From Streptomyces atratus (GTDB taxonomy: Bacteria > Actinomycetota > Actinomycetes > Streptomycetales > Streptomycetaceae), in the NCBI RefSeq assembly GCF_900119365.1, contig NZ_FPJO01000010.1:62001-126000 (forward strand): a stretch of DNA of 64,000 nt, in the 5' to 3' direction. Below, one piece after another: positions 25,767 to 34,597 of this stretch; the first letter of the stretch is position 1; the number at the start of each line of letters is the position of its first letter. A model generated the notes under the pieces. The model saw only the letters and a list, made by a program, of their open reading frames with translations, did not search any database and was not told the origin of the DNA. A program made the translations under genes and the position numbers.

Positions 25767-27212
25767 TCAGACGTCCTCGGCCGCGGGAAGCCGCCCGGCC
25801 CGCACCGCGTCGACGAGGGCCCGGTGGTCGCGCTCGTTCCGGTCGGCGTACTTCTCGGCGAAACGCGTCAGCGCCCGGTCGAACGAGCGGCCGCGCCCCA
25901 GATACGCAGCGATGGCGATCCGGTCGCCGGAACGCGCGTGGGCGCGGGCCAGTGTGGTGCCGCACGCCTCGCCGAACACCCGCATGTCGGACGGCACCAT
26001 GTCCTCCGGCTCGACGGTCCCCTTCCAGTCGCGCAACTGGCGTACGTAGAAGTCGCGGCGCCTGCCGTCGATCCCTTCCACCCGCTCCCAGCCGAGGAAG
26101 ATGTCGCCCGCCGCCTGCATCAGCCGCTGGCCCGCGACCACGCGCTCGCCCTGATTCCGGTACGGGCCGGGGCCGGCGTGGGGCGCGAGCACCGAGGTGC
26201 AGGCCTCCTTGGCCTGGAGGAGGAGCGGATCCCCGCCGTCCCGGCCGAGCATCAGGACGACCCAGCAACGCTTGCCGACACTGCCGACGCCGACCACCTT
26301 GCGCGCCATGTCCACGAAGCGGAAATCGGAGAGCAGGGTCCGCCGGTCCGACGGCAGGCTCCGTCCGTAGCGCCTGATCAGTTCGCGGAACTGCTCCTGC
26401 GTCGCGTCGCGCTCGCCCTCCGGGAGCAGATCGGCGACCGGTACGAGCAGCGGCGGGTCCGCCGCGATGCGCGGCCGGCCGTCCACGGTCTCGGTGAGTC
26501 TGTCGAAGGCCTGCAGACTGTCCCGTGTGCGGGCCTTCGCCGCGGCCCGTGCCAGCCTCTTGCGGCCGCGCTTCGCCAACTGCCCGGATGCCAGCGTTTC
26601 GAGCCCGCGGATGTCGATCCGTGAGTACCACACGTCGAGATTGCGCATGCCGGCGAACCGGATCATCGACTCCCGGTACGACCTCACCGTGGTCAGCACG
26701 ATGTCCGCGCGTTCCCTGTCGGTGAAGCCGTTCGCCCGGCCCGCGATGACGAAGCCGGCCGCCAGACGTTTGACGTCCCACTCCCAGGGGCCGGGCGACG
26801 TCTCGTCGAAGTCGTTGATGTCGAACAGCAGATTCCGCTCCGGCGAGGCGAACAGCCCGAAGTTCATCAGGTGGGCGTCCCCGCACAGTTGGGCCCGGAT
26901 CCCGGAATCCCCGGTCGTGGCCAGATCGGAGGCCATGATCGCGGCGGCGCCCCGGTAGAAGCGGAAGGGGGACTCGGCCATCCGTCCGTAGCGGATCGGT
27001 ACGAGCTCGGGCAGCCCGGTCGCGGACTGGGCTTCGAGGACGGCCAGCGGGCCGGGGCGGCCGGGCGGCGGCTCGAACTCGGCATGGCTCGACCGCGGCG
27101 TTCGGCGCCGGGCCGCCCTGCCGCGGGCCGCTCGCTCCTCAGGGGTCGCATCCGGTGCCGTTCTGAGCGTCGAGACCGCGTCCGGGGGCATCGGGTCCGG
27201 GTCCTGGGGCAT
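25767..27212 (-). CDS. DUF2252 protein (kinase-like fold)
   Basis: A 481-residue cytoplasmic protein of the DUF2252 family, which is widespread in actinomycetes. Motifs typical of the family: RMAESPFRFYRGAA near residue 76, QLCGDAHLMNFG near 108-119, and INDFDETSPGPWEWDVKRLA near 131-150. The DAH..N and D.ND.D arrangement resembles the catalytic and metal-binding parts of aminoglycoside-phosphotransferase-like kinases, so an ATP-dependent role is plausible; none is proven. The N-terminus is disordered and Pro/Arg-rich. Start at ATG 27212. A 147-base gap separates it from DUF389. Confidence 0.85.
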   Translation of the reverse strand: MPQDPDPMPPDAVSTLRTAPDATPEERAARGRAARRRTPRSSHAEFEPPPGRPGPLAVLEAQSATGLPELVPIRYGRMAESPFRFYRGAAAIMASDLATTGDSGIRAQLCGDAHLMNFGLFASPERNLLFDINDFDETSPGPWEWDVKRLAAGFVIAGRANGFTDRERADIVLTTVRSYRESMIRFAGMRNLDVWYSRIDIRGLETLASGQLAKRGRKRLARAAAKARTRDSLQAFDRLTETVDGRPRIAADPPLLVPVADLLPEGERDATQEQFRELIRRYGRSLPSDRRTLLSDFRFVDMARKVVGVGSVGKRCWVVLMLGRDGGDPLLLQAKEACTSVLAPHAGPGPYRNQGERVVAGQRLMQAAGDIFLGWERVEGIDGRRRDFYVRQLRDWKGTVEPEDMVPSDMRVFGEACGTTLARAHARSGDRIAIAAYLGRGRSFDRALTRFAEKYADRNERDHRALVDAVRAGRLPAAEDV

Positions 27213-27359
27213 CGGAGCCCTCCTGACTGCTTCACGGGCGTGGACCGCTCCCGCCGCACCACACCGGTCGGCACAGCTGCGCCCTGAGTCCGATCATCGC
27301 GGGTCGCCCTGGTTCCGGCATCATCTGGACGCCGCCCGTCACGTCCCACGCCCGGACCG

Positions 27360-28313
27360 CTACCGCCGGTCCGGGCGGCCGTGGCGGAGGCCCACCCGTC
27401 GCCAGATCGCCCGCTGACACTTGAGCGCGGCCGTGCCCACCACGATCAGCACCGCGATGTTGACCAGCAGTTGGATCAGCGAACCCCGGGCATCGGACCA
27501 GCTGGTGAACGCGATGGAGACGCTGAGGTCCGCGGCGGCCGGGATGGTCGTGACCGAGATGAAGACGCCCAGCAGGGCGCTCGTCCGGGCCTCGGTGAGG
27601 GACACGATGCCTACGATGCCGGCCAGTGTCGCCACCGCGACCGAGAAGAAGTTGGGGGTGTTGATCAGGTTGGAGACCGGCCGGAGCCCCGCTTCGAACG
27701 CCGCCGACTGGAGACCGAAGCCGCGGATCAGGAGACTGAAGAGGAAGGTGACGAGGACCGTCAGCGAAAGGCCCGTGAACAGAGCCGTCAGCCCCTGCCG
27801 GATCCTTTGCCGGTCGCCCCGGTCGATGCCCAGGGCGACGCTGACGATGGCACCGTACTCGGGGCCGACGACCATCGCCGCGACAATCAGGATCTGGGAG
27901 TTGGTGACGATCCCGACCGAACCGATGAGGCCGGCGATGACCAGGTACAGATAGAAACTCGGCGGGTACCTCCCCTCGGCGCGGATGCGGGCCTCCACCT
28001 GCTCCCACACGGGTGCGCGGGCCAGTGGCCCGAGCCGCTCGGTTCCGGCCTCGGCCGCCCGGCCGGAGAAGACCATGTCCACCGGCTCGATGACGATGGA
28101 GCCGCGCCGGTCCAGGTGCAGTGTGCGCAGGCTGCGCAGCACGTCATTGGCCGCTCCCGTCAGCACGTCGCACGCGATGCCGTCGCCGTCCGGATTGCGT
28201 GCCGCACCCGGCTGCACCATCAGATTCAGCACACAGGGATCACCGGCCAGCCGGTCCACCACCTGGTCGGTCACGTCCGGCGGGCTCACCGCGCGGACAT
28301 GGATCATGTCCAT
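27360..28313 (-). CDS. DUF389 membrane protein
   Basis: A 317-residue protein. A soluble ferredoxin-like N-terminal part (residues 1-95) is followed by six transmembrane helices from about residue 118. These contain the DUF389 hallmarks: SQILIVAAMVVGPEYGAIVS near 141-160, and SLTEARTSALLGVFISVTTIP near 240-260. It is related to the TIGR00341 group and has no confirmed function. Start is ATG 28313. The gene lies among ion transporters (ClC, CPA antiporter), suggesting a membrane role in stress or ion balance. Confidence 0.87.
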   Translation of the reverse strand: MDMIHVRAVSPPDVTDQVVDRLAGDPCVLNLMVQPGAARNPDGDGIACDVLTGAANDVLRSLRTLHLDRRGSIVIEPVDMVFSGRAAEAGTERLGPLARAPVWEQVEARIRAEGRYPPSFYLYLVIAGLIGSVGIVTNSQILIVAAMVVGPEYGAIVSVALGIDRGDRQRIRQGLTALFTGLSLTVLVTFLFSLLIRGFGLQSAAFEAGLRPVSNLINTPNFFSVAVATLAGIVGIVSLTEARTSALLGVFISVTTIPAAADLSVSIAFTSWSDARGSLIQLLVNIAVLIVVGTAALKCQRAIWRRVGLRHGRPDRR

Positions 28314-28421
28314 CCTGAACCTCCACGAATCCCGCCCCGGCGCCGCCGGTCACGGCCGGCCCGTGTGCGCGGGCAGTCCCTCCTCCCTCCAGTAACGCCG
28401 CAAGCGCGACGGCGGGCAATC

Positions 28422-28448
28422 CGGGCCGCCCGGTGGCCGGGCGGCCCG
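28422..28448. terminator. 12-bp perfect hairpin downstream of the antiporter gene
   Basis: CGGGCCGCCCGG (28422-28433) and CCGGGCGGCCCG (28437-28448) with a 3-nt loop. It lies between DUF389 and the GH15 remnant. It is probably a terminator for the minus-strand antiporter transcript. Confidence 0.55.
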
Positions 28449-28460
28449 AGCGGGTGATCA

Positions 28461-28586
28461 CGACGGGTCAGGGATGCCGTTCTCGAACAGGTCATGGAAC
28501 GGGGCTGGAGCGAGTCCGAGCAGGCCTTCGTCCAGTACTACGACGGCGGAGTGCTGGACGCCTCGCTGCTGCGGGAACGTGGCTGA
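28461..28586 (+). pseudogene. C-terminal fragment of a GH15 glucoamylase/trehalase-like gene
   Basis: A plus-strand frame ending at TGA 28584-28586 reads VRDAVLEQVMERGWSESEQA followed by FVQYYDGGVLDASLL. This matches the conserved GH15 stretch R-G-W-(6)-F-x-Q-x-Y-(4)-LDASLL near the C-terminal third of these proteins, which are about 600 residues. It starts in mid-gene, lacks a start codon and ribosome site, and stops only five codons after DASLL (ending LLRERG). The rest of the gene is absent. It is therefore a deletion relic, oriented opposite to both neighbours. The family call rests on the LDASLL and RGW motifs. Confidence 0.6.
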
Positions 28587-28592
28587 CGGCGC

Positions 28593-30362
28593 TCAGGGCG
28601 ACGGAGGCCGCGACGGGGGACCGAGAAGGACGGCGGTGTCGCCCGGCCGGACATCCGGGGTGTGCGCGTGGGTGACCGGGGCGAGCCGCCCGTCGGCGCG
28701 TACGACGAACAGCACGTCGTGCCCGGCCGGGACGGCTCCGTCGGCCCGCCGCGTCAGCACCCGGGCCCCGGCCTCGTACCGGCGGGCCAGCTCCGGCCCG
28801 GTCAGACCGGTACGGAAGAGGGGCTCGCCGCCGGTGTACGGCGCCACCACGCCCTGGCTGTCGGCGCCCGGTGAGAGACGGTGGACCGGGCCCTCGACGC
28901 TCTCCCGCAGCGTCATGGCGGCCAGTGCGTTGAAGTCGTCCTCCTCGGTGAGCAGCAGCACACCGGTGATGCCCTCCAGCTCCGCCCCGGCACCGGAGGC
29001 CGCCGCGAGCAGTTCGCCCGGCGCCAGCGGCAGCCCGGCCTCCTCGATCCGGGCCCGCTGACGCTCGGCGCCCGCCCACATCAGCACGTCCAGCCCCGCC
29101 GAGTTCAGCGCGCGCCCCAGGTCGACCGCCCAGGGCGAACCGCCCACCAGCAGCGGCCGGGACCGGGACGGGCGCAGCACCCCGAGCCGCCGGGCGACCG
29201 GAAACGCCGTCAGGCCGTACAGCGTGACGGTGGCGACGATCACCACGAAGGTCGCGGGCAGAATCCGTTCGGCACCGTCGACGCCCCGCGCCACCAGAGT
29301 CGCCGAGAACGTGGAGGCGGTCGCCGCGGCGACGATGCCGCGCGGGGCCATCCACCCGATGAACCAACGCTCGCCGCCGCGGACATCGGTCCCGGCCGTC
29401 GACACCAGCGCCACGAGCGGGCGCACCACCAGGACCAGCAGGGCGACCAGCGCCAGCGAGGGCAGCACCACATGCCGCAGCGAGGCCGGGGTGACCGTGG
29501 CCGAGATGGAGATGAACAGCAGACCGATGATCAGCGAGACCAGTGTGTCCAGGAACGGCCGCCGGGCCGGAAGGTCCAGGCCCGGCAGATTCGCCATGGC
29601 CATTCCCATCACGACCGCGGAGATGAGCCCGGTGTCCTCGCGGAGCGCGTCGCAGGCGGCCGCGATCCCGATCACCGCGGCGATCTGCGCGGATGTGGCC
29701 AGCTCCTCGCTCAGCCGGGCACGGCGCAGCAGCAGCCACAGCACACCCGCCCCGACCACGCCGCCCACCGCACCCACCGCGGCGCTGGCCGAGAACTGCT
29801 CCACCTGGCTCCCGAACCCCTTGAGTTCACCGGCGACGACGGCGTGGAAGACCAGCGCCCCCAGGATGCCGCCGACCGGGTCGATCAGGGAGCCCTCCCA
29901 GATCAGGACGCGTTGCAGCCGCTCGGAGGGCCGTACGAAATTGAGCAGCGGTCCGACGACCGTCGGCCCGGACACGACGAGGATCGCGCCCAGCATCACC
30001 GCCGCGCCCTTGGACATGCTCAACACCGGCATGGCGAACAGCGCGGCGGACAGCCAGGTGATGAGCGCCCCCAGCCAGATCAGCCTGACCACGATGCGAC
30101 GCATATGGCCCCGCAGCCGCCCGATCTTCAGGCCGAGCCCGGCCTCGTAGAGAATCACCGCCACCGCGAGGGAGACCAGCGGGGAGAACGCCTCGCCCAG
30201 CAGCTTCTCGGGGTTGACGTCGTCCGTCAGCGCCCCGGCGGTGAAGCCGACCGGCAGCAGGATCAGCAGCGCGGGCACTCGCAGCCTGCTCGCCACCAGC
30301 TGGGAGCCGACCGCCAGAACCACGATGAGGCCCACGCCCACCATCACTTCGTCGGCCGTCAT
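28593..30362 (-). CDS. CPA-type cation:proton antiporter with RCK-like C-terminal domain
   Basis: A 589-residue protein. The N-terminal 400 residues form about 12 helices of the Na+/H+ exchanger fold (LLPVGFTAGALTDDV, SGPTVVGPLLNFVRPSE, WEGSLIDPVGGILGAL). The Asp in SLIDPVGG is a probable ion-binding residue, and WMAPRGIVAAATASTF matches the helix-11 motif. From about residue 410 a cytosolic Rossmann-like TrkA-N/RCK part begins (LLVGGSPWAVDLGRALNSAG), and a TrkA-C-like end (ADGRLAPVTHAHTPDVRPGD) follows. It should exchange Na+ or K+ for protons under nucleotide or ligand control. ATG 30362 is the start. Confidence 0.88.
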   Translation of the reverse strand: MTADEVMVGVGLIVVLAVGSQLVASRLRVPALLILLPVGFTAGALTDDVNPEKLLGEAFSPLVSLAVAVILYEAGLGLKIGRLRGHMRRIVVRLIWLGALITWLSAALFAMPVLSMSKGAAVMLGAILVVSGPTVVGPLLNFVRPSERLQRVLIWEGSLIDPVGGILGALVFHAVVAGELKGFGSQVEQFSASAAVGAVGGVVGAGVLWLLLRRARLSEELATSAQIAAVIGIAAACDALREDTGLISAVVMGMAMANLPGLDLPARRPFLDTLVSLIIGLLFISISATVTPASLRHVVLPSLALVALLVLVVRPLVALVSTAGTDVRGGERWFIGWMAPRGIVAAATASTFSATLVARGVDGAERILPATFVVIVATVTLYGLTAFPVARRLGVLRPSRSRPLLVGGSPWAVDLGRALNSAGLDVLMWAGAERQRARIEEAGLPLAPGELLAAASGAGAELEGITGVLLLTEEDDFNALAAMTLRESVEGPVHRLSPGADSQGVVAPYTGGEPLFRTGLTGPELARRYEAGARVLTRRADGAVPAGHDVLFVVRADGRLAPVTHAHTPDVRPGDTAVLLGPPSRPPSP

Positions 30363-30442
30363 CTCCGTGCCTCCTCGGACGCCGTGCTGCCCGGCAACCA
30401 TGGGCGGCGGTGGCGGGGAGGCGGGTCGGGGCTCGCGCCACT

Positions 30443-30479
30443 GGGCCGTCGGAGTGACCCCCTGTCCCTCCGACGGCCC
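30443..30479. promoter_or_regulatory. 12-bp inverted repeat between the antiporter and DUF6325 genes
   Basis: GGGCCGTCGGAG (30443-30454) and CTCCGACGGCCC (30468-30479), perfect, 13-nt loop. It lies in the 236-base divergent gap, so it is more likely an operator or 5' leader structure than a terminator. Confidence 0.4.
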
Positions 30480-30598
30480 AACGGGTCCGCGCCCCCCCGT
30501 GGACCCGACCGAGATGCGCACCGGCCCGCCCACTGCTCCAATGACGGAGGCACAGGCCCCGGCCGGACGTGGGGCAGTCGAGATTCTGAGGAGCCGGT

Positions 30599-31048
30599 GT
30601 GAGCAGCGAGACCGACGAGACGGGGCCGATCGACTACCTGGTGATCGAGTTCCCGGGAAGCCGGATGACGGGCGAGGGACTGCCCCTGCTGGTCGACCTG
30701 GTCGACCGGGGAATCATCCGGATCCTGGATCTGGTCTTCGTCAGGAAGAACCAGGACGGAACGGTGGACGGCGTGGAACTCTCCGAGCTGACCGCGAACG
30801 GCCAGGAAGACCTCGCCGTCTTCGAAGGGGTGTCCTCCGGCCTGCTCGGCCGGGACGACATCGACGAGGTGAGCGCGGTCCTCGAACCCGGCAGCGCCGC
30901 CGGGATCGTCATCTACGAGAACGTGTGGGCCGGACCGCTCGCGGCCGCCCTGCGCCGCTCCGGGGGACGCCTCGTCGCCAACGGGCGCATCCCGGTCCAG
31001 GACATCCTGGCGTCGCTCGACGCGGCCGAGGCCGGGTCCAGGGCCTGA
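30599..31048 (+). CDS. DUF6325-family protein
   Basis: A 149-residue acidic cytoplasmic protein with ferredoxin-like alternation. Motifs: IDYLVIEFPGSRMTGEGLP near residues 11-29, RILDLVFVRKNQDGTV near 43-58, and AAGIVIYENVWAGPLAAALR near 100-119. This matches the DUF6325 family of Streptomyces and other actinobacteria; function is unknown. GTG 30599 has a TGAGGAG site. It is followed 76 bases later by a SHOCT protein on the same strand. The DUF6325-SHOCT pair is recurrent in the genus, so they probably act together, perhaps at the membrane. Confidence 0.85.
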   Translation: MSSETDETGPIDYLVIEFPGSRMTGEGLPLLVDLVDRGIIRILDLVFVRKNQDGTVDGVELSELTANGQEDLAVFEGVSSGLLGRDDIDEVSAVLEPGSAAGIVIYENVWAGPLAAALRRSGGRLVANGRIPVQDILASLDAAEAGSRA

Positions 31049-31124
31049 GCCGCCGTTCCGGGCCGGCCGTACCGCGCAGCGGACCGCGAGCCGTCCCCGC
31101 AGAGCCAGTCAAAGGAGATGCACC

Positions 31125-31421
31125 ATGCCAGGCCTTCTTCGTGGCGTCGCCCGTACAGCGGTGATCGCCGGAACCGCCACCTCGGTCTCCAACCGGGTCT
31201 CCCGGCGGCAGGCGGGCCGCTGGGCGCGCCAGGACGCCGAGCAGGCGCAGGCCCAGCAGGCCGCCGCGGCGCCCCCGCCCCCCGCGCCCGCCTCCCTCCC
31301 GCCGGAGGACGAGATGAGCAACAAGATCGCCCAGCTCAAGGATCTCGGCGACCTCAAGAGCCAGGGAGTGCTGAGCGAGAGCGAGTTCGAGGCCCAGAAG
31401 GCCAGGATCCTCACCTCCTGA
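31125..31421 (+). CDS. Small SHOCT-domain protein
   Basis: A 98-residue protein with ATG 31125 behind AAAGGAG. The N-terminus (GLLRGVARTAVIAGTATSVSNRVSRRQ) is amphipathic and may contact the membrane. A Gln/Ala/Pro linker is followed by the SHOCT motif (IAQLKDLGDLKSQGVLSESE then FEAQKARIL) at the C-terminus, residues 68-97. SHOCT is a short oligomerisation motif. The partner is probably the DUF6325 protein encoded just upstream. No other function is evident. Confidence 0.87.
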   Translation: MPGLLRGVARTAVIAGTATSVSNRVSRRQAGRWARQDAEQAQAQQAAAAPPPPAPASLPPEDEMSNKIAQLKDLGDLKSQGVLSESEFEAQKARILTS

Positions 31422-31459
31422 CCGGTCAGGCCGGCGCGGCGCGGCCCCGTGCACCCGGC

Positions 31460-32125
31460 TCAGGTGCGCTTGTCGTCCCAGGGCGTGCCCATCCAGCTGT
31501 CGAAGGTGCGGATCAGCGCGCTCAGCGCGGCTGCGAGCCGCCGGTCGACCCACGGCGCGTGGACATGGATCTCGTCGTCGTCCGAGAAGAACTCCAGCGG
31601 AACCTCCCGGCCGGCCCGCCAGATGATGCGCCGAGGCCCGCGTGCCGCATCGCCCCCGCCGCTCAGGAGGCTGCCCACGCCGATCGCCACCTGGATGGGG
31701 AGCAGCAGCCACCACACGTACCACCAGAAGATCCGGCCCTTGAAGCCGACCGCCTCCGGGCAGCCGGCCTGGGCGACCGTCCAGCGGGTCCGCAGACCCT
31801 TGCCGTGCAGGGCCTTCTCACGGACGAGTGTCCCGATCAGCTCGCCCTGCGCGTCCAGCACCCGGTACGTGGCGACGCCGTCGGCCGCGGACGCGGTGAC
31901 CAGGGTGGCCAGCCGGGCCCGGCGCTCGGGGTCGGCCCACAGGACGAAGGAGCGCACCCCCGTCTTGCGGGCCGCGAGATACGCCGGTATCCCGCCCTCC
32001 GGCAGTTCGCGCTCCACATGGGCGACCACCCGGGACCCGCCGCCGGGCGCGTCGGCGAACTCGACGACACGGCCGACGGGCGAGACCTCCACCCCGACCC
32101 GCTTCAATGTCAGCACGCTGCTCAC
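31460..32125 (-). CDS. Membrane-anchored protein of unknown function
   Basis: A 221-residue protein. GTG 32125 is preferred because GGAG lies 7 bases before it. The first 115 residues are a soluble alpha/beta domain. A single hydrophobic helix (WWYVWWLLLPIQVAIGVGSLL) lies near residues 130-150. The tail is acidic (FFSDDDEIHVHAPWVD). I do not recognise a family; similar proteins occur near this locus in streptomycetes. It converges with the SHOCT gene, with a 38-base gap, and is divergent from the DUF6011 gene. Confidence 0.7.
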   Translation of the reverse strand: MSSVLTLKRVGVEVSPVGRVVEFADAPGGGSRVVAHVERELPEGGIPAYLAARKTGVRSFVLWADPERRARLATLVTASAADGVATYRVLDAQGELIGTLVREKALHGKGLRTRWTVAQAGCPEAVGFKGRIFWWYVWWLLLPIQVAIGVGSLLSGGGDAARGPRRIIWRAGREVPLEFFSDDDEIHVHAPWVDRRLAAALSALIRTFDSWMGTPWDDKRT

Positions 32126-32194
32126 CAGTGAACTCCTCCGTTGTGCGCTGCTCGGACGTCGCACAGTAGACGGGCGTCCTGAGAAGATCGATCC

Positions 32195-32446
32195 GTGGAA
32201 TCCGCCGAGATCTTCCCCGAGCCCTTCCCAGGCACCGGCACCGAGCCCTCGCCCGAGGACGACCCGGCCGGCCGTACCGCCCGGCGAGAAGTGGTGCGCT
32301 GCCGCATGTGCGGCCGCCCGCTCACCGGTACGGAGTCACGCCGCACCGGCCTCGGCCCCGCCTGCGACGCTAAACTCCACCCCGCGCCGCCGGACATCCG
32401 CACCCGCCGCCACGAGGTCGAGCAGGACCCGCTGCCCGGCATCTGA
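32195..32446 (+). CDS. DUF6011-like zinc-finger protein
   Basis: An 83-residue protein from GTG 32195, without a clear ribosome site, so possibly leaderless. The core has CRMCGRPLTGTESRRTGLGP followed by ACDAKL: a CxxC plus a distal Cys that can bind zinc, as in DUF6011. The N-terminus is acidic and Pro-rich. Function is unknown; this small finger is common in actinomycetes. It converges on the truncated tesB end with a gap of 15 bases. Confidence 0.75.
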   Translation: MESAEIFPEPFPGTGTEPSPEDDPAGRTARREVVRCRMCGRPLTGTESRRTGLGPACDAKLHPAPPDIRTRRHEVEQDPLPGI

Positions 32447-32461
32447 GCCAGACGGAAGGCC

Positions 32462-32869
32462 CTATTCGCCGAGACGGCGGAACAGCCCCTCCTGCACCAC
32501 GGACACCAGCAGATTGCCGCCGCGGTCGTAGATCCGGCCACGAGCCAGTCCCCGCCCGCCGGTGGCGACCGGCGACTCCTGGTCGTACAGGAACCACTCG
32601 TCGGCCCGGAACGGGCGGTGGAACCACATCGCGTGGTCCAGCGACGCCATGTCGAAGCCGCGCGGCCCCCACAACGGCTCCACCGGGATACGGACCGCGT
32701 CGAGGAGCGTCATGTCGCTGGCGTACGTCAGCGCGCAGGTGTGCACCAGGGGGTCGTCGCCCAGCGGGCCGACCGCGCGCATCCACACCGCGCTGCGCGG
32801 GTCGGCGCCCTTGACCTCCTCCTTCGTCCAGCGCAGCCGGTCGACGTACCGGATGTCGAAGGGCTGCCC
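32462..32869 (-). pseudogene. tesB: 3' fragment of tesB (acyl-CoA thioesterase II)
   Basis: The C-terminal half of a TesB hotdog thioesterase, from QPFDIRYVDRLRW to LFRRLGE. It keeps the WMRAVGPLGDDPLVHTC and MASLDHAMWFHRPFRADEWF stretches, which carry the second catalytic region including the Asp of DHAMWFH. At its 5' end, directly before GQPFD, a TAG stop (32870-32872) is in frame, so no thioesterase can be read through from the element. The matching N-terminal half is at 41034-41384, more than 8 kb away, separated by the integrative element. The cut falls just upstream of a conserved QPFDIRYV motif, so this is the attL side. Confidence 0.88.
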
Positions 32870-32905
32870 CTAGGCACTGGACTACAGATCTGGGAGGATC
32901 TACGC

Positions 32906-34597
32906 GTGTACCCGCTATCGCAGATTACGGCCCCGGCCTCACATCTCAGAGGCGTGCAGGTCATTCGGTTGTCCGTGCTCACGGATGAGACAACGTCACC
33001 CGCACGGCAGCGCGCTGCAACAGACCGGGTCGCCGCAGAAATGTCGATCGTCTTCGACGGCAGGATGGCCGAAGACCTCGACGTGAGTGCGAGCAAGACC
33101 GCACCGTTCGACCGGCCCGCGCTAGGCAAGTGGCTTCGACGGCCCGACGAGTTCGACGCGCTTGTGTGGTGGCGCTTCGACCGTGCCATCCGATCCATGG
33201 GGGACATGTACGAACTCGCCAAGTGGGCCCGTGAGCACCGGAAGATGCTGGTTTTCTCCGAGGGGGTCGGAGGAGGGTCGAAGCTGGTCTTCGACTTCCG
33301 CAACCCGATGGACCCCATTGCCGAACTCATGATGGTCATGTTCGCCTTCGCCGCGCAGGTGGAGTCAATGAGCATCAGTGACCGGGTCACCGGAGCACAG
33401 GCAGCCATGCGGCTGATGCCGCTCCGGTTCAGGGGCGGGCAGTTGCCGTACGGCTACATGACCGCACCGCTGGCCAGCGGGGGCTTTACCCTCGTCCCCG
33501 ACCCGGAGGCCGTCAAGGTCATCGAGCGCATCATCCGGGAACTGATGGAGATGGAGGCGCAGGGGGACAGCCGTGCCGCAATCGCCTCACGGCTCAACGT
33601 CGAAGGCATCCCGTCCCCCCGTGACTACCGGCAGATCAAGCAGGGCCGTGCGACGGGCGGGAAGGTGGGCAAGTACAAGCGTCAGCACGAGCGCTACGCG
33701 TGGCAGGCAGGGACTATCACCCGCATGCTCCGGTCCCCGACGCTGATCGGCTGGAAGATGCACGACGGGAACCCCGTCCGTGACCCGGAGGGCCGTCCCG
33801 TCATGCTCACCGAGAACCCGATTCTGACGAGGTCGGAGTTCGACACCATCGGTGCGCTGCTGGACCGCCTCGGGAACGGTGGGGGGCCAACGGCTCGTTC
33901 CGACACGCATTCGATGCTTCTGCACGTCATCCACTGTCCGTCGTGCAGCGGCTTCATGTACCAGTCCCGACCCGGGGGTGGCCGCCCGAGAGGGCCCGGT
34001 GAGAGTTATACCTGTCGTACCAGGGCCAATGGCGGGGTGTGTGAGGAACCGTCAACGGTGAAATCGGTGTGGGCTGACGACTACGTCGAGCGGGAGTTCC
34101 TGAAGGCTGTCGGGGACCTCCCGGTAACGGAGGTGCGGGAAACCGCTGGCTATGACCCCGAGCCCGAAATCGAGGCCACGATGCGGGAGTTCGAGGCGCA
34201 CCAGGAGCAACAGGGACAGCAGCGCTCGAAGGCTGCTGCTGCTGCATGGCAGCGTCGGGCGGACGCTCTCGATGCCCGTCTGGAGGAACTCGAAAGCACT
34301 CCGCGCATCGAGCCGAAGCGGGAGATCGTCGCCACGGGGAAGACCTACCGCGATTCATGGCCAGCGATGCCCGAAGACATCTCGGACGTGCCGGATGAGG
34401 AGATCTTCGCAATCAACGACGAGCGTCGGCGCATGCTTCTTGCGGCGGGCGCCAAGCTGACCGTCAAGAAGGGCCCTCGTGGCGGGTGGCGCAAGCTCGA
34501 CGAGTCCCGGTGTGGCTTCGCCGTCAGCACTGCCAACCAGATTGATCCCGCAGCGTCCCGTTTGGCAGAGATTGAGGCGGAAGAGTCCATTGAGTGA
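32906..34597 (+). CDS. int: Large serine recombinase (integrase)
   Basis: A 563-residue phage-type serine integrase. I chose GTG 32906, with GGGAGGA 7 bases upstream. The catalytic domain has the nucleophile in VIRLSVLTDE (Ser23), followed by TSPARQR and the WWRFDRAIRS helix. The recombinase domain includes PYGYMTAPL and AIASRLNVEGIPSPRDY near residue 230. A zinc ribbon follows (HCPSCSGF, then Cys pairs in YTCRTRANGGVCEEPS) near 340-375, and then a coiled coil rich in Glu/Gln/Ala/Arg (residues 410-475). It catalyses attP x attB integration; excision needs a separate factor that I do not see. The gene starts about 35 bases from the attL junction. Confidence 0.93.
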   Translation: MYPLSQITAPASHLRGVQVIRLSVLTDETTSPARQRAATDRVAAEMSIVFDGRMAEDLDVSASKTAPFDRPALGKWLRRPDEFDALVWWRFDRAIRSMGDMYELAKWAREHRKMLVFSEGVGGGSKLVFDFRNPMDPIAELMMVMFAFAAQVESMSISDRVTGAQAAMRLMPLRFRGGQLPYGYMTAPLASGGFTLVPDPEAVKVIERIIRELMEMEAQGDSRAAIASRLNVEGIPSPRDYRQIKQGRATGGKVGKYKRQHERYAWQAGTITRMLRSPTLIGWKMHDGNPVRDPEGRPVMLTENPILTRSEFDTIGALLDRLGNGGGPTARSDTHSMLLHVIHCPSCSGFMYQSRPGGGRPRGPGESYTCRTRANGGVCEEPSTVKSVWADDYVEREFLKAVGDLPVTEVRETAGYDPEPEIEATMREFEAHQEQQGQQRSKAAAAAWQRRADALDARLEELESTPRIEPKREIVATGKTYRDSWPAMPEDISDVPDEEIFAINDERRRMLLAAGAKLTVKKGPRGGWRKLDESRCGFAVSTANQIDPAASRLAEIEAEESIE

